Source: SXXK01 sp046074645
GTDB taxonomy: Bacteria > Planctomycetota > Planctomycetia > Planctomycetales > Planctomycetaceae
Direction of reading: 5' to 3'
Length of the DNA: 14,319 nucleotides
Assembly: GCA_046074645.1 (NCBI GenBank)
Contig: JBJTOP010000348.1
Span: forward strand, 1 to 14,319
The notes under the pieces were generated by a model. That model had not been told where the DNA came from. It saw only the letters and a program-made list of their open reading frames with translations, and searched no databases. Position 1 is the stretch's first letter. Every line of letters starts with the position of its first letter. Shown here one piece after another: positions 1 to 7,088 of the stretch. The translations under genes and the position numbers were made by a program.

Positions 1-252
1 ATCACCGGGCACCTCTCCAGCAAACGCGGCCTCGTTACCGGCTCAGAAGTCAACGGCGGCATCTGTGTCATCGTCGCCGAAGCCCCGCTCTCCAGCATGT
101 TCGACTACGCCAACGAACTTCGCTCCATGACCCAGGGCAAAGGCACCTTCACCATGGAATTCCTCGCCTACCGCCAGGTACCCCGCGGACTCCAGCCGGA
201 AATTCTCGAACGCCGACGCAAGGAAAAAGAAGCCCGCGCCGCGATGAAGTAG
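1..252 (+). CDS. fusA: Elongation factor G-type GTPase, C-terminal fragment (5' end outside window)
   Basis: The reading frame is open from base 1 and ends at TAG 250-252, giving the last 83 residues of a longer protein. The piece matches domain V of EF-G: a GHLSSKRG turn, a glycine-containing strand, a segment reading EAPLSSMFDYANELRSMTQG, then GTFTMEF and a Y-x-x-VP ending. EF-G drives ribosome translocation, and domain V contacts the decoding centre and the peptidyl-tRNA. A charged extension of about 15 residues, ERRRKEKEARAAMK, follows the usual VP ending. Planctomycetes often carry several EF-G paralogues, and the G domain lies outside the window, so this could be canonical fusA, an EF-G2 paralogue or a related factor such as TetM-type proteins. 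The EF-G family call is firm; the exact paralogue is not. It converges on the next gene with only 12 bases between stops, and no terminator hairpin is visible there. Confidence 0.85.
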   Translation: MTGHLSSKRGLVTGSEVNGGICVIVAEAPLSSMFDYANELRSMTQGKGTFTMEFLAYRQVPRGLQPEILERRRKEKEARAAMK

Positions 253-264
253 ACCGCCAGACCG

Positions 265-738
265 TCAGCGGGCTGACATTGACCTCAGCCCCTGAAGGAA
301 CACGGCTGCCGAAACCAGTACCCCCACGAAAAACGCCATCGCCGCCCCGACAAGTGCCGGGGCGCGAGGCGATTTTCGCAGGCCGTAAAACAAACACACA
401 AACAGAGCCACCCCCGTCAACAGCAGGCTTGCCCCAAGCACCCCTACGATCAGCCACGCCAGCGGCGAAGACGGATTTAACTTTTCTGCCGCCGACGTCC
501 CTGATATCCCAACCACCAGCCCCAGCCAGCTGGCATGACCCAGCAACTGCAGCAGCGACAGGCCAAGGCCCCACAGTCCCGCAGGATTCTGACGCAACTG
601 CCCGATCAGCGCAGCCACACCCCCGTCGGTTTCCATGGCCGCAGATCTGCCGTCCACCGACCCGTTACTCAGAAACCGTCGCACGCCACCAGTGGGCGCC
701 GAATGACCGCGACGCTGCGGCTTCTTCCCGCCTGCCAC
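265..738 (-). CDS. Small three-helix inner-membrane protein, function unknown
   Basis: 157 residues. The GTG start at 738 follows directly on the TGA of the RidA-like gene (TGAGTG on the minus strand), an arrangement that suggests translational coupling. The first 50 residues are basic and polar (KKPQRR near the start), followed by three hydrophobic segments at about 55-78, 92-118 and 127-149. A short basic loop, RKSPR, sits between the second and third helices. An ATG at residue 35 (base 636) is a possible later start that would still keep all three helices, but no clear ribosome binding site precedes it. I do not recognise the family. The close link to RidA suggests co-transcription but does not reveal a function. 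It could be a small envelope or stress protein. Confidence 0.7.
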   Translation of the reverse strand: MAGGKKPQRRGHSAPTGGVRRFLSNGSVDGRSAAMETDGGVAALIGQLRQNPAGLWGLGLSLLQLLGHASWLGLVVGISGTSAAEKLNPSSPLAWLIVGVLGASLLLTGVALFVCLFYGLRKSPRAPALVGAAMAFFVGVLVSAAVFLQGLRSMSAR

Positions 739-1182
739 TCAGCCTGCCTTCACTTCAAAAATCGCCTCGACCTCGACCGCGGCACCAGTGGGCAAGGCGG
801 CAAATCCAAGTGCACTGCGAGCGTGCCAGCCGTCGCCGGTCTTGCCAAAGATCTCGTGAAACAGATCGCTGCAGCCGTTAATCACAAGGTGCTGGTCAGT
901 GAAGTCGGGGGCCGAATAAACACATCCCAGAACCTTGATCACTTTGAGGCCGTTCAGAGTGCCGTGGGTGTGGAAGACGGAACGCAGAATCTTACGCGCA
1001 CATTCCTGAGCCGCCGCGTAGCCCTGCTCTACTGTCAGCCCCTTCCCCAGAACTCCCTTCACGTCACTCACATGCCCCGACGTGATCAGCTGGTTGCCGG
1101 AGCGGACGCAGAGATTCAGATAGCCGGGGGTGAGCGGTTCGAAACAGACGCCAAGTTCACGAGCTTTTTCATCGGGCTGCAT
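739..1182 (-). CDS. RidA/YjgF/UK114-family protein (likely enamine/imine deaminase)
   Basis: RidA-family proteins hydrolyse reactive enamine/imine intermediates, such as 2-aminoacrylate released by PLP enzymes, in the cytoplasm, usually as trimers. From the ATG at 1182 the product is 147 residues, longer than E. coli RidA (about 128) and closer to the YjgF-like subgroup of about 150 residues. Visible features are NLCVRSGNQLITSGHV near the N-terminus (the family's 'VRAGN-x-x-x-x-SG' strand), a central helix with the Ala/Cys/Arg-rich AAAQECARKIL, and the C-terminal signature HARSALGFAALPTGAAVEVE. Its Arg, residue 122 from this ATG, matches the substrate-carboxylate-binding Arg105 of RidA. A TTG at 1194 would add four residues, but AGGA directly abuts it, whereas AGGA lies 12 bases before the ATG; I therefore prefer the ATG. 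The membrane-protein gene follows with no gap. Gene symbol withheld because the subgroup is uncertain. Confidence 0.9.
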   Translation of the reverse strand: MQPDEKARELGVCFEPLTPGYLNLCVRSGNQLITSGHVSDVKGVLGKGLTVEQGYAAAQECARKILRSVFHTHGTLNGLKVIKVLGCVYSAPDFTDQHLVINGCSDLFHEIFGKTGDGWHARSALGFAALPTGAAVEVEAIFEVKAG

Positions 1183-1318
1183 GGTTGCGTTCAATCCTGA
1201 TTCGTGAGAGAAAACGCCCCAAGTTGTGGTGGAGCGCGAAACCTGCCCCGCTTTTTAGGGGGCCACGAGTACTGAAGCAAGTCCCGGGACAGCGGGAAAG
1301 AACAGAAGGAACCCGGGA

Positions 1319-1561
1319 ATGTCGACAACGCAGAATTCAACACAGAATTCAGACGCCCACGAACAGCGGCTGGAACGAATGGAATCCGCCATCGCCCACC
1401 TCCAGCACGATCTCGACGCCGTCAACCAGTCCCTGCTTGGTTTTCTTCGCCGAATCCAGGAATTTGAATCGCGCTTCACACGTCTTGAACAGGAATTTCA
1501 GTCAATCAGCGATGGGGCGGAACGTCGCGACCCCGCTGCCGAACGCCCTCCGCACTACTGA
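1319..1561 (+). CDS. slyX: SlyX-like small coiled-coil protein
   Basis: 80 residues. The ATG at 1319 has AAGGA (1306-1310) eight bases upstream. The N-terminus carries a short duplication, TQNSTQNS, encoded by two near-identical 12-base units each containing GAATTC. Residues about 15-63 are a heptad-rich amphipathic helix (HEQRLERMESAIAHLQHDLD and onward), typical of the two-stranded SlyX coiled coil. The protein ends in PPHY, the same C-terminal tag as E. coli SlyX, which is the strongest single clue. SlyX has no firmly established biochemical role; it was first linked to the slyD locus. It starts a plus-strand run whose next gene begins 74 bases after its stop. Other short coiled-coil proteins are possible, but the PPHY end and length favour SlyX. 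Confidence 0.8.
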   Translation: MSTTQNSTQNSDAHEQRLERMESAIAHLQHDLDAVNQSLLGFLRRIQEFESRFTRLEQEFQSISDGAERRDPAAERPPHY

Positions 1562-1635
1562 CTTTCGTGTTCCCCGTCTTCAGCCAGTCACGATCCCAAC
1601 GGACATTCCTCCGCACGCATTCCAAAGGTGAGTTC

Positions 1636-3231
1636 ATGTTTACCTCCCGGTTCAAACCTCTGCGTCCGACCATGCAACCGGCTGCCACCCTGCTGCTGAT
1701 GTTCTGTGTTTTCAGCGTCACCACTGATGTACGGGCGGACGAAGCCAAAGGCATCGTCTATGTCGATTCCAATCAGAACCGCCAGCGCGATGCGGGTGAA
1801 CAGGGGCTGACCGGCGTCAGGGTCTCAAATGGTCGGGAAGTCACCGTCACCGATGCCGAAGGGCGGTACGTGCTCCCGGTGGACGATGACACAATCATCT
1901 TCGTCATCAAACCATCCGGATATCGACCCGTAATTGACGAACTCAATCTGTCCCGCTTCTACTACATTCACAAGCCAAAAGGCTCACCGCCACAGGACTT
2001 CCCCGGCGTTCCGCCCACCGGGCCTCTGCCACCGTCCATCGACTTTCCGCTCACTGCAGCAGACGAACCAGCCGCGTTCGATGTGATCTTCTTCGGAGAT
2101 ACTCAGCCGCGCGATCAGAAGGAAATTGACTACATCGCTCACGACGTCGTCGAAGAACTCGCGGGCGTGAAGGCTGCCTTCGGGGTAACTCTCGGAGATG
2201 TTCTGTTTGACGACCTCAGTCTGTTTGACAGCTTTAACCGCACCATCAGCCACATCGGTGTGCCGTGGTACAACGTTCTGGGCAACCACGACATCAATTA
2301 CGCTTCCGAAGATGATGAACTCAGCGACGAAACCTGGGAACGTGTCTACGGCCCACCGTATTACTCCTTCGACTACGGCCCCGTTCACTTCATCGCCGTG
2401 GACGACGTTCACTGGATGCGGGTTGGCGATCGAAAGATGTACCGTACCGGACTCAGCGAAGACCAACTCACCTTTATCGAAAACGACCTGAAGCATGTCC
2501 CGCAGGACCGACTTGTGGTGGCCATGATGCATATTCCTCTGGTGAAGTCCACACCGTGGATTGAACCTCGCCGCGAACGCCTGCTTCGCATCCTTGAAAC
2601 CCGCGAACACTGCATCTCGCTCGCAGGACACACACACCACCACGAACACGTTCTGATGGGCGCCAGCGATGGCTGGAAAGGAACACGTCCGCACCATCAC
2701 ATCATCAACGTCACCGTCTGCGGCGCGTGGTGGTCCGGAAAGCCGGACGAACACGGCATTCCCCACACAATGTGCGCCGATGGAACGCCAAATGGCTACA
2801 CAATCATGCACTTCGACGGCACCCGATATCTTCTGGATTACAAAGCGGCTCGCCGCGGTCCCGACGAACAGATTCGAATCACCGCACCGGAACAGCTCGC
2901 TCCGGGTAGCGATACCGAGTTTCGCGCGAATGTCTTTAATGCCATCCCAGGTGCCGTTGTGGAATGGCGAGTCAACGACGGCGAATGGCAGGCCATGATC
3001 AAAACCGAAAACGATACAGATCCGCTCTTCCAGACACTGTTCAACGAGGAACAGCCGATGAAGGACAAACTGCCGTGGCGGAAACTCGCTTCGCCAATGG
3101 TCTGCCCCCACCTCTGGAAAGCCAGCCTGAAAACACTTGAAACACCCGGCACTCACAGAATCCAGGTGCGCGCGGTCAATCCGAATGGCCAGGTCCTGCA
3201 GGGGGATCGCCTGATTCGTGTCGGAGGCTGA
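1636..3231 (+). CDS. Secreted calcineurin-type metallophosphoesterase, three domains
   Basis: 531 residues from the ATG at 1636, preceded by AAGGTGAG about five bases upstream. The frame extends 23 codons further 5', but that stretch lacks a signal sequence. Residues 1-34 form a signal peptide: basic start, hydrophobic core around 16-29, likely cut after VRA. Residues 38-95 read like the SdrB/carboxypeptidase-regulatory-type N-terminal domain (YVDSNQNRQRDAGEQGLTGV). The catalytic domain spans about 148-340: GDTQ (154-157), GDVLFDD (187-193), GNHD (216-219), MMHIP (297-301) and GHTHHH (331-336), together the di-metal centre. Residues about 350-531 fit the C-terminal beta domain seen in this architecture (MetallophosN-Metallophos-MetallophosC). 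The expected role is hydrolysis of phosphate esters outside the cytoplasm; the substrate cannot be told. Note Gln rather than His in the first motif. It converges on the operon at 3443, separated by a palindromic repeat. Confidence 0.93.
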   Translation: MFTSRFKPLRPTMQPAATLLLMFCVFSVTTDVRADEAKGIVYVDSNQNRQRDAGEQGLTGVRVSNGREVTVTDAEGRYVLPVDDDTIIFVIKPSGYRPVIDELNLSRFYYIHKPKGSPPQDFPGVPPTGPLPPSIDFPLTAADEPAAFDVIFFGDTQPRDQKEIDYIAHDVVEELAGVKAAFGVTLGDVLFDDLSLFDSFNRTISHIGVPWYNVLGNHDINYASEDDELSDETWERVYGPPYYSFDYGPVHFIAVDDVHWMRVGDRKMYRTGLSEDQLTFIENDLKHVPQDRLVVAMMHIPLVKSTPWIEPRRERLLRILETREHCISLAGHTHHHEHVLMGASDGWKGTRPHHHIINVTVCGAWWSGKPDEHGIPHTMCADGTPNGYTIMHFDGTRYLLDYKAARRGPDEQIRITAPEQLAPGSDTEFRANVFNAIPGAVVEWRVNDGEWQAMIKTENDTDPLFQTLFNEEQPMKDKLPWRKLASPMVCPHLWKASLKTLETPGTHRIQVRAVNPNGQVLQGDRLIRVGG

Positions 3232-3338
3232 ACGTCAGCGGAAAGCTCAGCACCCCTCCCCGGGATGCTCTCCAACAACAGTAATCCGGATTTCCATCAT
3301 TTCTTCCCGCTCCATGGAGAAGTTCTATGGATCCCTCA

Positions 3339-3385
3339 CCCCTCACCCCCGACCCCGACCCCTCTCCCCTGTCCGGGGAGAGGGG
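3339..3385 (+). repeat. GC-rich palindromic repeat, copy A (REP-like)
   Basis: A C-rich lead (CCCCTCACCCCCG at 3339-3351) runs into an 11-bp perfect inverted repeat: CCCCTCTCCCC at 3359-3369 and GGGGAGAGGGG at 3375-3385, with loop TGTCC. It lies in the convergent gap between the phosphoesterase and the AhpD-type gene, where such hairpins may limit read-through from both sides. No T-run follows on either strand, so it is not a canonical intrinsic terminator. The 13-base lead and the stem recur at 14013-14053 in the same orientation; copy A has an extra block (ACCCCG) between lead and stem. This looks like a dispersed, non-coding palindromic element. Confidence 0.8.
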
Positions 3386-3442
3386 AGGTTGGGGGGCAGC
3401 GGACTGCGCGAGTACGGCGTCACTTTTTCTTTCGGGAGGTGC

Positions 3443-4801
3443 TCAGAGCTCAAGAGGCAGCAGGAGTGATTCTGTGAAGCGATCGAAGGCGTTTGCGTCG
3501 GCAGTGGAATCGATGATCTCTGCTGTTTGGCGTTCGTTGAAATGTTCCCGCAGGCGCGCGACGTCGGCGTCGCCGATGGTCTGCGGTGCGGACGTCAGCT
3601 TGCGGGCAAATCGCAGGGCCTCGGCCCATGCGGGCGAGACGGCGGCCTCAAGGGTGGCGAACGAATCGAGCGGAGCTGTGTCGCGACCGCCGGCTGCGTA
3701 GCGGAGCCGGGCATGTTCGGCAGCATACCAGGCGCGATTTTCGCGAGCGGTGACCCAGGCGATGAGCAGTCGCAGTTCGAGCGGTGATTCGCCCTCACGA
3801 ACGCGGGCCTGCCGCTGCGCCCAGGCGTCCACGGCGACCGGGAGTCCGCTCAGAGCCCGAAACCAGTTGGGGGGCACCATGCCTGGCGTATCTCCGGCGA
3901 GCACAGCGGCGGCGGTTGCGGAATCCGGGAGCGGGACGAGCGGTGTGCGAGTGCGGGCAGAAGTCACATGGGCGAGGTATTGGTCCCGACTCTCCCAGTC
4001 CGGTCGCTGTTCCGGTTTGCGCGGTGCCACCCTCGATTCCGCTGCGGCAAACTGGGCGGAAGTGGGCGTGTCGAGGGCCGGATGATCGTCACCGCCGAAG
4101 GACTGATCCTGCGGAATACCGGTCGCTGACGTCCAGCGATTCACGGCGTTGTAGCGAGAAATGGTGTAGAGCACATCAATGAGGTTTGCGGGTTTGTATT
4201 CGGCCAGCAGCGGACCAGTTTCCGCAGTGCCAAAGCGGTGCGGGCTGAGTGTCAGCGTGCGGGCCGCTGCAAAGGCCGCACGCTCGGACGGAGGCTGCAG
4301 GTCCCAGCTGCCATCAAGTGCCGCGATCTGGTCTTCCTGCATACCGGTGCGACGCAGCTTGAGTTCCTGATGCCCGAGACAGTACTGGCAATCGTTGGCT
4401 CGCGATACCACCCAGAACACTCGCGTTTTGAACGCGTAGTCCGGCTGTGCCTGAAGAGCGTTCAGCAGTGCGGTGGTACCACCCGCAGTTGCGCGAGCCG
4501 CAGAGCCTCGGCCCCAGCCCGCGATGACAAACGACGTCCACGATGTCGGCAGATACAACGAACGCAGCCGTCCGTTATTCACGAGACTGCGCCCGGACGC
4601 GATTTCGGCTTCTGTGGGCGGTGGCAGGGGGAGTCTTGACTGTCGCTGCCGCAATGCTTCAAGACGCTGCTTCATCTCGGGACGAGTCAGCGCGGGCTGC
4701 ACCGGGTCTTCCGCCATTACGGACAGATTGAAACTGCCGGAGACTGCGGTCAGCACCGCGGCCACCAGCAAATTTCGACCGACTTTGGTCATGCACTTCA
4801 T
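3443..4801 (-). CDS. Secreted double AhpD/carboxymuconolactone decarboxylase-fold protein with one intact active site
   Basis: 452 residues. The ATG at 4801 has CAGGAG seven bases upstream. A signal peptide (hydrophobic core about 10-28, likely cut after VMA at 30) sends it out of the cytoplasm. The body has two matching halves. The first, about 85-230, carries the AhpD/CMD signature NDCQYCLGH with Cys138, Cys141 and His144, the thiol pair and histidine used in peroxide or thiol redox chemistry. The second, about 310-450, aligns as NRAWYAAEH: both cysteines are Ala (357, 360) and only His363 remains. Typical AhpD proteins have about 175 residues and one domain, so this looks like an internal duplication with a catalytically dead copy. 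It is the last gene of the minus-strand set, 27 bases after the lipoprotein gene. A redox or peroxidase role in the periplasm is inferred from the motif only. Confidence 0.85.
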   Translation of the reverse strand: MKCMTKVGRNLLVAAVLTAVSGSFNLSVMAEDPVQPALTRPEMKQRLEALRQRQSRLPLPPPTEAEIASGRSLVNNGRLRSLYLPTSWTSFVIAGWGRGSAARATAGGTTALLNALQAQPDYAFKTRVFWVVSRANDCQYCLGHQELKLRRTGMQEDQIAALDGSWDLQPPSERAAFAAARTLTLSPHRFGTAETGPLLAEYKPANLIDVLYTISRYNAVNRWTSATGIPQDQSFGGDDHPALDTPTSAQFAAAESRVAPRKPEQRPDWESRDQYLAHVTSARTRTPLVPLPDSATAAAVLAGDTPGMVPPNWFRALSGLPVAVDAWAQRQARVREGESPLELRLLIAWVTARENRAWYAAEHARLRYAAGGRDTAPLDSFATLEAAVSPAWAEALRFARKLTSAPQTIGDADVARLREHFNERQTAEIIDSTADANAFDRFTESLLLPLEL

Positions 4802-4828
4802 CGATAAACTCCTGCTGCAGCGGTTCTG

Positions 4829-5218
4829 TTACCGTGGAAAAATCGTGATCACCGGGGACGTGCCGACGATATAAATTGTCTTCGACTCCGCCTTGTCACC
4901 CCCGTCGCCGAATGTTCGCTGCACGCGAATGTGAAGATTCGAACCGTCTGAAGTTTCTTCATCGCGGAGTATCTGGAAGCTCTTCAGCTGGCGACCAGCG
5001 TTCCAGGCCGGATCACCAATCGTAATCTCCGGACTCAGGTCAGCCGGTTTTTTGCCTGACTGCCATGCCTCCAGAGCCTTCTGAACAGAACTGCGCGCGA
5101 GTTCTTCATCGAGTGGCAGGGCCTGGGTTTCGCTGCCGCCACAACCAGCGACCAACAGAAGCAAACCCAGTACGAGAAATGGTCCACACCTGAATCCGGA
5201 AAATTTCCATAACGACAT
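4829..5218 (-). CDS. Small lipoprotein following the DUF1559 gene
   Basis: 129 residues from the ATG at 5218, with AGGAG ten bases upstream. The N-terminus is a lipoprotein signal: hydrophobic FLVLGLLLLVAGC with lipobox VAGC and the lipidated Cys at residue 26, followed by GGSE. The mature part is about 100 residues of mixed charged sequence, with a helix-like EELARSSVQKALEAWQSGKK, then beta-like segments ending ESKTIYIVGTSPVITIFPR. No known domain is recognised. Small lipoproteins commonly sit directly downstream of DUF1559 pseudopilin-like genes in planctomycetes, and this one lies 54 bases after its neighbour and 27 before the AhpD-type gene, so the three are probably co-transcribed. Its function is unknown; a partner role for the pseudopilin-like protein at the envelope is a guess from context. 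Confidence 0.8.
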   Translation of the reverse strand: MSLWKFSGFRCGPFLVLGLLLLVAGCGGSETQALPLDEELARSSVQKALEAWQSGKKPADLSPEITIGDPAWNAGRQLKSFQILRDEETSDGSNLHIRVQRTFGDGGDKAESKTIYIVGTSPVITIFPR

Positions 5219-5272
5219 GTCACGAACGCTCCTGCTGATGACTGCGGGCTCTCGGGGACACTGGAGACGCGT

Positions 5273-6223
5273 TTAGAAATCGCCGATCACTTCACCTCCG
5301 TCGATGCTGCCCAGTGCTCGCCACGTCACAAGAGCAACGTTTTCAGAGACGAACCGCACGGCGCCATCACCCAGCAGAATCTGCACTCCACCAGTGTGCT
5401 GGCTGTTGGATGTCGTGGCGATTCGGCCCGGCGGAAACATGCACGACCGACCGTTCGGAGGAATGGCATGACTGTACTGATTGGTGGAGTGATACTGCTG
5501 GAGCCACGGTCCGCCGACGTTGGAATATCCCTGACGCGCGAGGTCGGAAACGTTCGTTGCATTGCACTGCTGCAGAGCCTCGTCGGCGCTGTTCGGGTAG
5601 GTACCCGGGGCGAACGTGTCAGTGCGTGGAGAGCTGATGCCGTTGCTGCCGTCACCCGTGAGCTTCTCCGCCAAAACGGCGGTATTGCTGAGTCCGTCCG
5701 TGATATCAGCAAAGCGGAATCGACGAGTCAGAAAGATCACGCCGTTGGCGGGGGGCTGACCGGCGGCGCCCGTGGGATACATCACAATACCGTTGCCCGC
5801 ATTCCAATAGTAGTTGTTGCGTCCACCGATTGCCGCCGGCAGAGGAGTCGGGTCGCTGGGGCATCGAAATGCTGGCAGTTCCGTCATCAGCGCCAGCGTG
5901 TTGTTCGGATGGTCAAAATTCACATTGAAGTCGATGCGGTTAAAAAGTACCGATTGCTCCAGAAACGGCAGCAGTCGTGCGTGAGCAGAAATGGAAGAGA
6001 CTGTCGCATTCACAGCAGCAATCGGAATGCAGTTGTAGGTGTCGTGGTAGTTGTGAATCGCAATCCCCAGCTGTTTCAGGTTGTTCTTGCACTGCGTGCG
6101 GCGAGCAGCCTCGCGAGCCTGCTGAACGGCAGGCAGCAGAAGGGCGACAAGAATGGCGATGATCGCGATCACCACCAGCAGCTCGATCAGAGTGAAACCA
6201 CGGGAACGGTTTCGGGCCTTCAT
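5273..6223 (-). CDS. DUF1559 prepilin-like protein (H-X9-DG type)
   Basis: 316 residues from the ATG at 6223, with GGAG seven bases upstream. An upstream extension of the frame lacks pilin features and is rejected. The N-terminus is a type IV prepilin signal: short basic leader, cleavage at Gly9/Phe10 in RSRG|FTLIE, Glu at mature position 5, then the hydrophobic helix ELLVVIAIIAILVALLLPAV. QQAREAARRTQCKNNLKQLG (34-53) is the conserved stretch after the helix. The C-terminus has HTGGVQILLGDG with His276 and Asp286-Gly287, the H-X9-DG motif. These proteins are presumed to be processed by a prepilin peptidase and exposed at the envelope, possibly as type II secretion-like pseudopilins; their biochemical role is not established. 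The family is strongly amplified in Planctomycetota and anchors the taxonomic call. It is the first gene of the three-gene set and has a long gene-free leader upstream. Confidence 0.95.
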   Translation of the reverse strand: MKARNRSRGFTLIELLVVIAIIAILVALLLPAVQQAREAARRTQCKNNLKQLGIAIHNYHDTYNCIPIAAVNATVSSISAHARLLPFLEQSVLFNRIDFNVNFDHPNNTLALMTELPAFRCPSDPTPLPAAIGGRNNYYWNAGNGIVMYPTGAAGQPPANGVIFLTRRFRFADITDGLSNTAVLAEKLTGDGSNGISSPRTDTFAPGTYPNSADEALQQCNATNVSDLARQGYSNVGGPWLQQYHSTNQYSHAIPPNGRSCMFPPGRIATTSNSQHTGGVQILLGDGAVRFVSENVALVTWRALGSIDGGEVIGDF

Positions 6224-6588
6224 GACAATACTCCGGCAAAATACAACGAAGAAAAAACAAAAAAGAAAAAACAGGGGCGAAGACCCAACGGATGACGCTG
6301 TCGCGTGTCGCACTGCGAAACGTTCCGCCCTCCCCAATCCCCACTGCCAATTGTCCACGCCCACATGCTGCCGTCATGTCCAGCGCGACGACTGCTCAGC
6401 AAAGGGGATGACAGCGAGGAAGCGGGCTGTTGGTGAACACCAGTACGACCCTCGGAAGTCGCACTGTTTTCAGACGCTGCAGCAAGTCACATTCACAGCG
6501 ACAGGCAGCGAGATTTTGACGACAGCATCAACGACAGCACTCAGCCGTTTCGACCCATTGCGGGCGCGGCGGTGGCTGTGCGATTGCA
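6224..6588. other. 365-base gene-free region upstream of the DUF1559 gene
   Basis: No reading frame here looks coding; frames crossing it are low-complexity or shadows. Its most visible element is an A-rich block at about 6247-6272, which reads on the minus strand as three T-runs, TTTTTT-C-TTTTTT-G-TTTTTT, about 25 bases upstream of the DUF1559 ribosome binding site, so it would lie in the leader or just around the start of the mRNA. No convincing -35/-10 pair was found by eye. The region most likely contains the operon promoter. Confidence 0.5.
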
Positions 6589-7038
6589 TCAAGCCGCCGG
6601 GGGGCGAAATACTTCGCTGGCAACCCAGTGCGCGCCCGTTTCTGACTGAAACGAAGCCATGCTGTCGACGCAGGTATTTGCGGACAGCAGCACATCCAGA
6701 ATTGCGGCCGGGTCGCTGGCCGTTACGGATAAAGGGGCAGCAGGCGGTGGTACGAGCGGCAAAGTTTGCTTGCGGCAGCCCGGGCCATTACAGGGGGCCT
6801 TGGGAAGAGCCGGAAGGTGCTGTTGGTGGCGGGTCGCAGCAGCGATGGCATCGGCGTTCAAAGAACGATCAGAGCCAGCCACCGGCTGACCATTTTTAAA
6901 GAGGTAGTGACCGCAGGTTTCGGCACGAGCGTCCCGACCGAGGAAGCCAAAGAAAACAACGCACAACAGGCCCACGGCAAGTCGCGGGGTGATCGCCCGT
7001 GATGCGTTCGAAAGCGAAGTTGTGGGGAGAAGACGCAT
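6589..7038 (-). CDS. Small secreted protein with CGHYLFKNG and PCNGPGC motifs, function unknown
   Basis: 149 residues from the ATG at 7038; a TTG at 7086 would add 16 residues but lies almost on top of the likely promoter. The N-terminus is a signal peptide with a hydrophobic core at about 20-34 (LAVGLLCVVFFGFLG) and a likely cut after ARA at residue 39. The mature protein begins ETCGHYLFKNGQPV, has a His/Ala-rich middle, then PCNGPGCRK (Cys83 and Cys88) followed by a proline-rich stretch, and ends VFRPPAA. The paired cysteines and CGxY start resemble a group of short uncharacterised secreted proteins I associate with planctomycetes, but that is memory, not a search. No enzymatic motif is visible. 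It reads in the same direction as the DUF1559 operon but is 365 bases upstream, so probably a separate transcript. Confidence 0.7.
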   Translation of the reverse strand: MRLLPTTSLSNASRAITPRLAVGLLCVVFFGFLGRDARAETCGHYLFKNGQPVAGSDRSLNADAIAAATRHQQHLPALPKAPCNGPGCRKQTLPLVPPPAAPLSVTASDPAAILDVLLSANTCVDSMASFQSETGAHWVASEVFRPPAA

Positions 7039-7088
7039 AGTCGCCTGGTAATCAACGGCTGCAAAAACATTTCCACGTCGCTGCAAAG

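Noticed and set aside
1281..1290. Perfect 10-base palindrome GTCCCGGGAC in the RidA/slyX divergent gap
   Set aside because: A single short GC-rich palindrome without a second half-site or known operator is expected by chance.
1984..3156. Long antisense frame (390 residues) opposite the phosphoesterase gene
   Set aside because: Frame-shadow of a strongly coding gene with clear catalytic motifs on the other strand.
3359..3385. Copy A hairpin as an intrinsic terminator
   Set aside because: The stem is strong but no T-run follows on either strand; kept as a repeat with possible effect on read-through only.
3218..3701. Frames across the convergent gap rich in Pro/His/Arg (for example PHPRPLSPVRGEG)
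   Set aside because: This is the translation of the palindromic repeat, a familiar source of false genes.
6255..6290. Terminator or attenuator before the DUF1559 gene (GGG-loop-CCC then T-runs, minus strand)
   Set aside because: The stem is only three to four base pairs, too weak to support the call.
6153..6899. Plus-strand 248-residue frame over the DUF1559 leader and secreted-protein gene
   Set aside because: It is antisense to two better-supported genes; no hydrophobic or domain pattern, and composition is that of shadow frames.
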